DNA from: Pseudomonadota bacterium
GTDB lineage: Bacteria; Pseudomonadota; Alphaproteobacteria; HIMB59; GCA-002718135
DNA: 12,781 nt
NCBI GenBank assembly: GCA_027625355.1
Contig: JAQBWI010000023.1
Coordinates: 1-12,781 of the forward strand
Reading direction: 5' to 3'
Shown here piece by piece: positions 1 through 6,725 of the stretch. The notes beneath the pieces are model-generated. The model was given only the letters and a program-made list of their open reading frames with translations. It ran no database searches and was not told where the DNA came from. The translations under genes and the position numbers were made by a program. Position 1 is the stretch's first letter. Each line of letters starts with the position of its first letter.

Positions 1-154
1 TTCTAGAATTATATATGAAAATGAAGAAATAGGGGTACATCACTCTTTTGTAACTTTTAAAGACGGCAATACCCAAGCTGTTATGGCAGTATATAAGTTT
101 AAAGATGGTAAAATAATTTCTATGGAAACTGGCGCAACTAATATGCCAAAATAA
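1..154 (+). CDS. SnoaL/NTF2-like family protein, C-terminal fragment
   Basis: The window opens inside this gene. The reading frame starting at base 2 gives 50 residues and ends with TAA at 152-154. The visible part reads like the last strands of a SnoaL/nuclear transport factor 2-like alpha+beta barrel: a histidine pair followed by SFVTFKDG, then AVMAVYKFKDGKI and a short tail. In that fold two long beta strands are joined by a DG turn, which is what this shows. Members include small isomerases, hydrolases and ligand-binding proteins, so no specific reaction can be named from the fragment. It converges on the SDR gene and is separated from it by a strong hairpin terminator. The family call rests on a short fragment and is only moderately secure; the reading frame itself is sound. 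Confidence 0.55.
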   Translation, partial: SRIIYENEEIGVHHSFVTFKDGNTQAVMAVYKFKDGKIISMETGATNMPK

Positions 155-165
155 ATAAATTAAAA

Positions 166-192
166 AAAAGCGGAAATAGTATTTCCGCTTTT
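166..192. terminator. Bidirectional intrinsic terminator
   Basis: A perfect 12-bp stem (166-177 with 181-192, core GCGGAAAT/ATTTCCGC) closes a 3-nt loop. On the plus strand the GC core is followed by TTTTATAATTTT. On the minus strand it is followed by eight T residues. It lies between two convergent genes, so it can end transcription of both the SnoaL-like gene and the SDR gene. Confidence 0.88.
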
Positions 193-238
193 ATAATTTT
201 AAAATTATTTTTTTTCTAAATCAAATCAAATTTTTCTA

Positions 239-1306
239 TTATTTCTTTTTAGCAATCCCGTTGTCGATCATTTGCTGAAACATATTTTCAATACAGTTTT
301 CCAAAGCAGTATATTTTATACCAAGTTTATTTATTGATTTACTATTAGTTGCTAACCAAGGATGGCCAAAATTATTACTAATCATTTTTCGAGATATTGA
401 CCTATCAATAATTGGACCAATTAGCCATATTAACCATTTTGGGGCTGCTTTTTTTGGTAAGAGCCATTTATCACCGAATTTATTTCTAATAATATTAGCA
501 ACATCAACCATCGATAAAGTTTTATTGCTCAAGATATGGCGTCCACTAGCACCTTCAAGATAAGCTGCATTAAAATGAGCTTCTGCTAAATCTTTAACAT
601 CTACCATTCCAATTTCAAAAGGAGGGGCACCACTTTTCATTGTTCCATCAGCCATCTGTCCAATCATATCGTGTGTTGCAGATGTAGATGTTTTTGATAG
701 TGTTGTGCCCATCACAAAAGATGGGTTTATCACAACTAATTTCCATTTCTCTTGTTTTTCATTCATTTCCCAGGCAAGTTTTTCTGCAACAGTTTTAGAA
801 TAATTATAGGGATTATGATTAACTGTAGAAGTTGTATTCCACATATCCTCTGTTATCATTTTATCAGGATATTTCGCTATCTCTATTGTATCTCCAACTA
901 TTGCTACACATGAGCTTGTTAATACAACACGTTTAACAGTTTCTGTTTTATTTACTGAATCCAAAACATTACGAGTTCCTTTGAGGGCTGGATCAACAAA
1001 TCCACGCTGATTATCTGTAACCTTAAGGTTAAAAGGTGAGGCTGTATGAAAAACTACAGAGCATCCTTCCATTGCCTTTATATAACTTCCATCTTCCAAT
1101 AGGTCTGATTTAAAAAAAATAATTTTACCTGAAGAGCTATTTTCCAAATCTTTAAGATGGGCTAATTTGATTGTGTCATCTGGATTTCTTACTGCCGCAT
1201 GTACGGTAATTCCACTATCCATAAGTTTTTTAACCAACCAACTGGCTACAAACCCAGTTGCCCCAGTCACCATTACAGGTTCATTTTTATTAATATTTAA
1301 ATTCAT
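239..1306 (-). CDS. Extended SDR, NAD(P)-dependent epimerase / dihydroflavonol-4-reductase-like
   Basis: This is a 355-residue NAD(P)-dependent oxidoreductase of the extended short-chain dehydrogenase superfamily, closest in pattern to dihydroflavonol/cinnamoyl-CoA/aldehyde reductases. The N-terminal Rossmann motif VTGATGF (about 13-19) binds the cofactor and is followed by a beta-strand with AAVRNP. FHTASP (86-91) and VVLTSS (127-132) are the expected strands, the latter carrying the catalytic Ser. The Y167-x3-K171 pair (YNYSK) completes the active site. NPSFVMG and the VDVKDLAEAH segment are further hallmarks. The C-terminal third, which sets substrate choice, is not diagnostic, so the substrate is unknown. 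The ATG has a strong Shine-Dalgarno site (AAGGAGA, bases 1311-1317 of the complement). The gene is divergent from a TetR-type regulator and shares with it an operator-like palindrome, which suggests it is the regulator's target. Confidence 0.85.
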   Translation of the reverse strand: MNLNINKNEPVMVTGATGFVASWLVKKLMDSGITVHAAVRNPDDTIKLAHLKDLENSSSGKIIFFKSDLLEDGSYIKAMEGCSVVFHTASPFNLKVTDNQRGFVDPALKGTRNVLDSVNKTETVKRVVLTSSCVAIVGDTIEIAKYPDKMITEDMWNTTSTVNHNPYNYSKTVAEKLAWEMNEKQEKWKLVVINPSFVMGTTLSKTSTSATHDMIGQMADGTMKSGAPPFEIGMVDVKDLAEAHFNAAYLEGASGRHILSNKTLSMVDVANIIRNKFGDKWLLPKKAAPKWLIWLIGPIIDRSISRKMISNNFGHPWLATNSKSINKLGIKYTALENCIENMFQQMIDNGIAKKK

Positions 1307-1333
1307 TTATTCTCCTTAATTTCTTTCGTACTA

Positions 1334-1368
1334 AGTATAGATAAGGTAAAAGTCAACAACTGTTGACA
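1334..1368. promoter_or_regulatory. Divergent SDR/tetR promoter region with 16-bp palindromic operator
   Basis: A perfect inverted repeat, GTCAACA-AC-TGTTGAC, lies at 1352-1367. On the minus strand a TATACT -10 hexamer (1339-1334) lies about 12 bp downstream of the palindrome, so the repeat covers the -35 zone of the SDR promoter. On the plus strand the right arm ends in a consensus TTGACA (1363-1368), but no good -10 follows at the usual distance; TAATAA at 1381-1386 is too close. A TetR dimer bound here could block the SDR promoter and probably its own. The repeat is seen directly; its role as operator is inference from position. Confidence 0.65.
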
Positions 1369-1392
1369 AAATATTTGTGTTAATAAAGAGCC

Positions 1393-1938
1393 ATGAATAA
1401 GTCTGAAAAAACAAAATTTAAAATATTTGAAGAGGCTAAAAAATTATTTTGGAATTACGGCTATTCAAATGTTTCTGTTCGTCAAATTGCTAAAGCTGCA
1501 AAAGTAGATGTTGCTCTTATTCCTCGTTACTATTCAAGCAAGCTTGGTTTGTTTAAAGCCACTTTAGATGGATTTAATTGGGTCGATGATATTGATATAA
1601 ATGATGATAATATTATTGATGTATACACTGGTTGGTTATTAGAAAGTATGGATATGAAAGATGAAACAACTCATGTAAAAATGTTAATAATGAATTCATC
1701 CGATCCTATAGTAGGAGATTTAGTTAAAAATATTCATATAAAGAAAATGCGCAATCCTATTGTAAAAAAATTAAAAAAAATTAGCCCTAAACAATATGAC
1801 CTTATGGTTTCTGCTTTTATTGGAATTTCTCAAACAAGAAAAACTTTAAAAATGCCCACTCTTACTTCTTTAAAAAAAGAGGAGTATGAGAAGATTTTAA
1901 AACATATGTTCAAAGGGGCTATTACTTTTAAAAGTTAA
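1393..1938 (+). CDS. TetR/AcrR family transcriptional regulator
   Basis: This is a 181-residue DNA-binding repressor of the TetR family. Residues about 8-55 form the N-terminal HTH domain: a first helix with IFEEAKKLFWNYGY, then the recognition region VSVRQIAKAAKVDVALIPRYY, then SKLGLFKATL, matching the family pattern of a Tyr/Phe-rich hinge followed by SK-x2-LF. The C-terminal ligand/dimer domain is divergent. Its end (GISQTRKTLKMPTLTSL, then KKEEYEKIL) resembles the TetR C-terminal type in which a G-x-RY-x-L-x-L-PL-x-S segment precedes the last helix. The inducer is unknown. The ATG start has only a weak purine tract (AAAGAG) upstream. It is divergent from the SDR gene with an 86-bp gap containing a perfect palindrome, the usual arrangement for a local autoregulated repressor. 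Confidence 0.85.
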   Translation: MNKSEKTKFKIFEEAKKLFWNYGYSNVSVRQIAKAAKVDVALIPRYYSSKLGLFKATLDGFNWVDDIDINDDNIIDVYTGWLLESMDMKDETTHVKMLIMNSSDPIVGDLVKNIHIKKMRNPIVKKLKKISPKQYDLMVSAFIGISQTRKTLKMPTLTSLKKEEYEKILKHMFKGAITFKS

Positions 1939-1967
1939 ATTACGACCAAGTTTAATTGGTCGTAATT
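1938..1967. terminator. Hairpin terminator between convergent tetR and katG
   Basis: A 12-bp stem (1938-1949 with 1956-1967, core TTACGACCAA/TTGGTCGTAA) with a 6-nt loop starts at the last base of the tetR stop codon. It ends 16 bp before the katG stop. The U-tracts on both sides are poor, so it is weaker than the hairpin at 166-192, but its place between convergent genes supports a shared terminator. Confidence 0.7.
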
Positions 1968-1983
1968 ATTAAAAAAATCTTAA

Positions 1984-4113
1984 TTAACTAATATCAAAAC
2001 GATCAGCATTCATAACTTTATTCCAAGCACTAATAAAATCAGTAACGAATTTATCATGATTATCAGATTGAGCATAAACCTCTGCTAAAGCTCTTAGTTG
2101 AGAATTTGATCCAAAAACAAGATCAGTTCTTGAAGCTCTTCTTACTTTTTCACCTGATTGACGATCAGTTGCTTGATAAGAGTTACTACCTGTTGCTTCC
2201 CACTTAACGGTCATATCAAGAAGTGTTGTAAAGAAACTATTATCTAATTTTCCTTTGTCTGAAAAAATTCCACGATCATCTGAGCTGACACCCATAGCAC
2301 GCATACCACCAACTAAAACGGTCATCTCAGGTGCTGTCAGACCAAGTAGATGAGCTCTATCAAGCATAAACTCTTCTGGAGTTACCGTGTAATTTTTCTT
2401 TAGATAGTTTCTAAAACCATCTGCTTCTGGTTCGAGCACAGCAAATGATTCAACATCTGTATGCTCTTGAGTTGCATCACCTCTTCCTGGTGTAAAAGGA
2501 ACTTTTTTTCCAGATGCTTTTTCTATTCCTACATTACCTGCAAGAACAATAACATCAGCAACACTAGCTCCAGTCTCAGAAGCAATAGCTTCTAATTTTT
2601 CAAGAACTTTAGATAATTGATCTGGTTTATTAACCTCCCAATTCTTTTGAGGCTCTAATCTTATTCGTGCTCCATTAGCACCACCACGCATATCTGTGTG
2701 ACGATACGTTGAAGCACTAGCCCAAGCTGTTTCAACCATTTCTTGAATTGATAAACCACTCTCTTCAATCTTTGCTTTAACACTATCAACATCATAGTTT
2801 GTGCTTCCAGCAGGAATTGGGTCTTGCCAAATTAAAACTTCTTCCGGAGATTCAGGTCCTATGTAACGAGTCTTTGGTCCCATATCACGATGTAGAAGTT
2901 TAAACCATGCACGTGCAAAAGCATCTTGGAATTGATCAGGGTTTTTATGAAAACGTTCAGAGATTTTTCTATATTCTGGATCTTCACGCATTGCCATATC
3001 AGCAGTAGTCATCATAGTTGGAACCTTTTTAGATGAGTCTTCTGCATCGGGCGCCATGTGTTCTTCCTTTTGATCAACTGCATGCCAAATATTTGCACCG
3101 GCAGGACTTTTTGTTAACTTCCAATCATATCCTAGAAGTAAATCAAAATAGCCATTATCCCATACTGTTGGATTAGCTGTCCACGCTCCTTCAATACCAC
3201 TTGTAATTGTATCGCTTCCTTTGCCAGATGCATGTTTACTTATCCACCCAAATCCCATTTCTTCCATGGGAGCACCTTCTGGTTCTGGACCAACTAATGC
3301 AGCATCGCCAGCACCGTGTGCTTTTCCAAAAGTATGACCACCCGCCGTCAGAGCAACTGTCTCTTCATCATTCATTGCCATACGACCAAAAGTTTCACGA
3401 ATATCTCTTGCACTTGCTAGAGGATCAGGGTTACCATCAGGCCCTTCAGGGTTAACATATATTAAACCCATTTGAACTGCTGCTAGGGGATTTTCTAAAA
3501 CACGATCACCTGAGTATCTTTTATTTGTTAACCATTCCGTTTCAAGACCCCAGTAGATATCTTCTTCAGGAGCCCATATATCAGGTCGGCCACCACTAAA
3601 TCCAAAGGTTTTTCCGCCCATTGATTCAATTGCAACATTACCTGCTAAAATTAATAAGTCGGCCCAACTAATTTGATTTCCATATTTTTGTTTTATTGGC
3701 CATAGGAGTCTTCTTGCTTTGTCTAAGTTTCCGTTGTCTGGCCAACTATTTAAAGGAGCAAATCTTTGTGCGCCTGTCCCTCCGCCTCCACGACCATCAG
3801 CAGTTCTGTATGTTCCAGCTGCATGCCAAGTCATTCTGATAAAGAATGGACCGTAATGACCATAATCTGCAGGCCACCAGTCTTGTGAGTCTGTCATTAA
3901 ATCATTAAGATCTTGTTTTAGCCCATCGTAATCAATTTTTTTAAAGTGCTCTCTATAATCAAAATCTTTACCCATTGGGTTTGACTTTTCATCATGTTGA
4001 TGAAGAATACTTATGTCTAGTTGGTTAGGCCACCAATCTCTATTTGTGGTTCCTTCACCTTTATTTTTTGTATTCGCACCATGCATTACTGGGCATTTAG
4101 TTTCGGCATCCAT
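1984..4113 (-). CDS. katG: Catalase-peroxidase KatG
   Basis: This is a bifunctional heme enzyme that disproportionates hydrogen peroxide and also acts as a peroxidase. At 709 residues it is slightly shorter than many homologues but has both the N-terminal heme domain (about 1-415) and the C-terminal heme-free duplicate. All signature residues are visible. The distal site has R93, W96 and H97 (FIRMTWHAAGTYR). The proximal ligand is H260 (GGHTFG), with W311 and D372. The Met-Tyr-Trp adduct needed for catalase activity is W96, Y219 and M245. The mobile arginine is R409 (HRDMGP). S305 matches the Ser changed in isoniazid-resistant M. tuberculosis KatG (S315). There is no signal peptide, so it is cytoplasmic. 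A good Shine-Dalgarno site (AAGGAGA) precedes the ATG. It lies 69 bp downstream of the DUF985 gene and may use its own promoter. Sampled stretches are clearly richer in GC (about 40%) than the pab genes. Confidence 0.97.
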   Translation of the reverse strand: MDAETKCPVMHGANTKNKGEGTTNRDWWPNQLDISILHQHDEKSNPMGKDFDYREHFKKIDYDGLKQDLNDLMTDSQDWWPADYGHYGPFFIRMTWHAAGTYRTADGRGGGGTGAQRFAPLNSWPDNGNLDKARRLLWPIKQKYGNQISWADLLILAGNVAIESMGGKTFGFSGGRPDIWAPEEDIYWGLETEWLTNKRYSGDRVLENPLAAVQMGLIYVNPEGPDGNPDPLASARDIRETFGRMAMNDEETVALTAGGHTFGKAHGAGDAALVGPEPEGAPMEEMGFGWISKHASGKGSDTITSGIEGAWTANPTVWDNGYFDLLLGYDWKLTKSPAGANIWHAVDQKEEHMAPDAEDSSKKVPTMMTTADMAMREDPEYRKISERFHKNPDQFQDAFARAWFKLLHRDMGPKTRYIGPESPEEVLIWQDPIPAGSTNYDVDSVKAKIEESGLSIQEMVETAWASASTYRHTDMRGGANGARIRLEPQKNWEVNKPDQLSKVLEKLEAIASETGASVADVIVLAGNVGIEKASGKKVPFTPGRGDATQEHTDVESFAVLEPEADGFRNYLKKNYTVTPEEFMLDRAHLLGLTAPEMTVLVGGMRAMGVSSDDRGIFSDKGKLDNSFFTTLLDMTVKWEATGSNSYQATDRQSGEKVRRASRTDLVFGSNSQLRALAEVYAQSDNHDKFVTDFISAWNKVMNADRFDIS

Positions 4114-4120
4114 TATATAT

Positions 4121-4166
4121 TTCTCCTTTTTTGAACTACTATAGATATATAAATAAATATAATTAA
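4121..4166 (-). promoter_or_regulatory. Possible katG promoter and ribosome binding site
   Basis: On the minus strand a TATAGT -10 (4143-4138) is preceded, 17 bp upstream, by a weak -35 (TTAATT, 4166-4161). A start about 7 bp past the -10 would give a leader of roughly 17 nt holding the Shine-Dalgarno AAGGAGA (4127-4121). The geometry is consistent, but the region is nearly all A/T and the -35 is poor. No OxyR or Fur site is obvious. Confidence 0.35.
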
Positions 4167-4182
4167 AGCAAAGAAAAATAGA

Positions 4183-4605
4183 TCAATTTTTACTATTATT
4201 GACACTAAAATTTTTGGGTTTCCAATCCTTAGCAGCTAATTCAAAATCAGCATAATCAAACCCAGGAGCTACTGTGCATCCAATTAAACTATAATCACCT
4301 TTGGACTGCATTGCAAACCAGTTATTGGCCTCAACGACAAGATGAAAATTATTATTCTCACCTAAAGTGACTGATGTAAAATCAATACCATCTTTTGAAA
4401 TGTAAATAGTCATTGGATCACCTTTGTAAAAATGTAATATTTCATTCTTTGTTAGACGGTGCCAATGTGACCATTCATTTTTTTTAAGCATATAATAGAT
4501 TAGACTAACATTATTATTTTCATCACGAAAAGACTCAGAAAAGTGCCCGCCTTCAGGGTGAGCAATCATTTTTAATCTTTTAATTAAGTTTTCAATGTCA
4601 GTCAT
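4183..4605 (-). CDS. Cupin-fold protein of the DUF985 (Cupin_5) family
   Basis: This is a 140-residue single-domain beta-barrel protein. The family pattern runs through its whole length: HPEGGHFSESFR (about 16-27), IYYMLKKNEWSHWHR (36-50), NEILHFYKG (54-62), then the Asn/Trp-containing strand VVEANNWFA and the C-terminal GCTVAPGFDYADFEL. DUF985 proteins are RmlC-like cupins that are widespread but biochemically poorly defined; a sugar-nucleotide or other small-molecule ligand is often suggested. No signal peptide is seen. It starts 12 bp after the ribA stop codon, with no convincing Shine-Dalgarno site, which suggests coupled translation within the operon. No function should be assigned beyond the fold. 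The family call is strong. Confidence 0.88.
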   Translation of the reverse strand: MTDIENLIKRLKMIAHPEGGHFSESFRDENNNVSLIYYMLKKNEWSHWHRLTKNEILHFYKGDPMTIYISKDGIDFTSVTLGENNNFHLVVEANNWFAMQSKGDYSLIGCTVAPGFDYADFELAAKDWKPKNFSVNNSKN

Positions 4606-4617
4606 AGAAACTGGATT

Positions 4618-5208
4618 TTATATTAAGTGACCAAGCTTTTTTATTTTAGTCGATATGTAATTTTCATTATACTTATTAGTTTTAGAGGAAAGTGGTACAC
4701 GTTGATTAATTACAATACCCATTGACTCGAGTGCTTTAATTTTTTTTGGATTATTTGTCATCAAGTCTACTTCTTTAATACCAAGAAAATTAATCATATC
4801 TGATACAATTTCATAACCTCTTTCATCTTCCTTAAAGCCTAATTGATGATTAGCCTCTACTGTATCTAAACCCTTGTCCTGAAGATTATAGGCTCTAATT
4901 TTATTTGATAAACCAATACCTCTTCCTTCTTGCTGAAGGTAGAACACTACACCACGACCTCTTTCTGCAATTTGTGTAAGTGACTCTGTTAGTTGATATC
5001 GGCAATCACAACGCATACTAAAAAAAGATTCACCCGTTATACATTGTGAGTGTATTCTGCTTAACACAGGTTCATTTGTTAATAAGTCACCCATCCCAAT
5101 TGCTAAGTGGTCTTTGGAGTCTTTCTCATCTGTAAATGCATGCACAGTAAATTCACCTACATCAGTAGGTAGCTTACTTGTTTCAATAAATTTTAATTTT
5201 GATGTCAT
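4618..5208 (-). CDS. ribA: GTP cyclohydrolase II
   Basis: This enzyme catalyses the first committed step of riboflavin synthesis, turning GTP into 2,5-diamino-6-ribosylamino-4-pyrimidinone 5'-phosphate, formate and pyrophosphate. At 196 residues it has the length of E. coli RibA. The zinc site is C56, C67 and C69 (HSQC...MRCDC). The nucleotide-binding stretch QQEGRGIGL (92-100), DTVEANHQLGF (115-125) and TNNPKK (151-156) are all present. There is no RibB (DHBP synthase) domain, so it is not the RibBA fusion found in many bacteria; RibB must be encoded elsewhere. The ending (YISTKIKKLGHLI) also follows the enterobacterial form. It lies 45 bp after hisI and 12 bp before the DUF985 gene in the same minus-strand array. 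No Shine-Dalgarno site is apparent. Confidence 0.96.
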   Translation of the reverse strand: MTSKLKFIETSKLPTDVGEFTVHAFTDEKDSKDHLAIGMGDLLTNEPVLSRIHSQCITGESFFSMRCDCRYQLTESLTQIAERGRGVVFYLQQEGRGIGLSNKIRAYNLQDKGLDTVEANHQLGFKEDERGYEIVSDMINFLGIKEVDLMTNNPKKIKALESMGIVINQRVPLSSKTNKYNENYISTKIKKLGHLI

Positions 5209-5253
5209 AAACAGATAATTGCTTTATGCCTTTAAATTTGATTGTAAATAAAA

Positions 5254-5727
5254 TTATAGTTTTGTTGGATTAGGTGCGTCTCCATAAACTTCTTTTGGAT
5301 CAAAAACCTTTTTATTTTCTTCAAACTTTAAAACACTTGATCCTCTTTTTTCCCCAAAAGGAACACTTCTATAAAAACAAGATCTATACCCTACATGACA
5401 GCTAGCTCCACCTTGAACATCTACACGCAACCATACACAATCTTGATCATCATCAATTCTTATTTCTTTTATTTTTTGAACAAGGCCACTTGTCTTACCT
5501 TTGTGCCATAAGGTTTTTCTACTCCGTGAATAATAAACTGCTTCACCTAATGAAATTGTTTTTTTAAAAGCTTCTTCATTCATGTAGCCTTGCATTAAGA
5601 CTTCTCCAGAATTAAAATCAGTTGTTACTACTGGTATAAGGCCATCTTGATCAAACTTAGGAGCTAATTCAGTAGACTCTTCAACCTGCTCAATTGTTTT
5701 TCTTTGTTCAAATTTAATATCACTCAT
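5254..5727 (-). CDS. hisI: Phosphoribosyl-AMP cyclohydrolase (stand-alone HisI)
   Basis: This enzyme opens the adenine ring of phosphoribosyl-AMP in the third step of histidine synthesis. It is a cytoplasmic zinc- and magnesium-dependent homodimer. The 157 residues include an N-terminal extension of about 25 residues, then LIPVVTTDFNSGEVLMQGYMNEEAF, SRSRKTLWHKGKTSG, an aspartate cluster (D92, D94, D96) for Mg, and cysteines C97, C110 and C117 (GGASCHVGYRSCFYR) for Zn. The tail ends VYGDAPNPTKL, a C-terminal form common in alphaproteobacterial HisI. No HisE domain is fused, unlike the HisIE of gammaproteobacteria. Its ATG lies inside the end of hemB (8-nt overlap), so translation is probably coupled. 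No other his gene is visible here. Confidence 0.95.
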   Translation of the reverse strand: MSDIKFEQRKTIEQVEESTELAPKFDQDGLIPVVTTDFNSGEVLMQGYMNEEAFKKTISLGEAVYYSRSRKTLWHKGKTSGLVQKIKEIRIDDDQDCVWLRVDVQGGASCHVGYRSCFYRSVPFGEKRGSSVLKFEENKKVFDPKEVYGDAPNPTKL

Positions 5728-6724
5728 TGTTTAAACCTTCTGCTATTTCTTTTGCAAAATAAGTTAAGATACCATCAGCGCCAGCTCTTTTAAACGACAA
5801 AAGAGATTCTTTTATAACTGAGGAATCTAGCCAATTACTATCTATTGCCCCCCTTATCATGGAATACTCCCCTGAAACTTGATAGGCAAAAGTAGGCACC
5901 TTGAATTCTGATTTTACTCTTTGAATAATATCAAGATAAGGCATGCCTGGTTTAATCATCACCATATCAGCACCCTCATTTATATCTAAAGCTACTTCTC
6001 TTAACGCTTCATCGCTATTTGAAATATCCATTTGATAAGTAGATTTACTTCCACCTTTTAAATTTCCAGAAGAACTGATGGCATCTCTAAATGGACCATA
6101 AAATTTTGATGCATATTTTGCTGCGTAAGAAAGAATTAATGTGTTGTGAAAATTATTGGCATCAAGAGTGTTTCTTATTCTTCCTACTCGTCCATCCATC
6201 ATATCTGATGGAGCAATAATATCACAACCTGCTCTAACTTGAGCAAGGGCTTGTTTTTCCAATACTGCTAATGTTGCATCATTATCAACTATATCATTTA
6301 TTATCAAACCATCATGACCATGATTAGTAAAGGGGTCTAAAGCAACGTCACAAATTACACCAAGGTCAGGAAAGTTTTTTTTGATTGATTTGATTGTTCG
6401 ACAAATTAAATTATTTTCATCAATTGCTTGAGAACCATTTTCATCTTTTAAAGAACTATCAATTTGTGGAAATAATGCGACGGCAGGAATTTTTAATTTA
6501 GTTGCAGTTTCTAATTCTTTTAAAATATTATCAATAGAAAATCTAAAAACACCCGGCATTGAATTTATTTTTTCAGCAACATTATTTCCTTCACAAACAA
6601 ATAATGGCCAAATTAAATCATCAACAGATAATTTATTTTCACTGACCATTCTTCTTGAAAACTCTTTCATACGAAGCCTTCTTAATCGTGTAGATGGAAA
6701 CTTACCAATATTGAATTTTGACAT
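5720..6724 (-). CDS. hemB: Delta-aminolevulinic acid dehydratase (porphobilinogen synthase)
   Basis: This enzyme condenses two 5-aminolevulinate molecules into porphobilinogen, the first pyrrole of heme synthesis. At 334 residues it is full length. The two Schiff-base lysines are K203 (SYAAKYASKFYGPFRDA) and K258 (MVMIKPGMPYLDI). The metal loop, DVALDPFTNHGHDG (126-139), has Asp/Ala where zinc enzymes have three Cys, so this is the Mg-dependent type known from Pseudomonas and alphaproteobacteria. The arginine-rich N-terminus (STRLRRLRMKEFSRRMV) is the usual octamer-contacting arm. It starts 1 nt after the thrS stop and overlaps hisI by 8 nt. KatG, also in this gene array, depends on the heme this pathway makes. 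Confidence 0.97.
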   Translation of the reverse strand: MSKFNIGKFPSTRLRRLRMKEFSRRMVSENKLSVDDLIWPLFVCEGNNVAEKINSMPGVFRFSIDNILKELETATKLKIPAVALFPQIDSSLKDENGSQAIDENNLICRTIKSIKKNFPDLGVICDVALDPFTNHGHDGLIINDIVDNDATLAVLEKQALAQVRAGCDIIAPSDMMDGRVGRIRNTLDANNFHNTLILSYAAKYASKFYGPFRDAISSSGNLKGGSKSTYQMDISNSDEALREVALDINEGADMVMIKPGMPYLDIIQRVKSEFKVPTFAYQVSGEYSMIRGAIDSNWLDSSVIKESLLSFKRAGADGILTYFAKEIAEGLNNE

Positions 6725-6725
6725 T

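Noticed and set aside
193..208. Perfect 16-bp palindrome ATAATTTTAAAATTAT downstream of the first terminator
   Set aside because: It is made only of A and T in a very AT-rich gap, so it is expected by chance. The adjacent GC-core hairpin already explains termination.
3207..3455. Open frame of 82 codons on the plus strand opposite katG
   Set aside because: It lies fully antisense to a highly conserved region of katG, has no recognisable motif and no ribosome binding site. It is a shadow of the real gene.
4618..5208. RibBA fusion, or a ribA fragment of one
   Set aside because: The 196-residue protein is complete by comparison with E. coli RibA, and the upstream 45 bp cannot encode a RibB domain.
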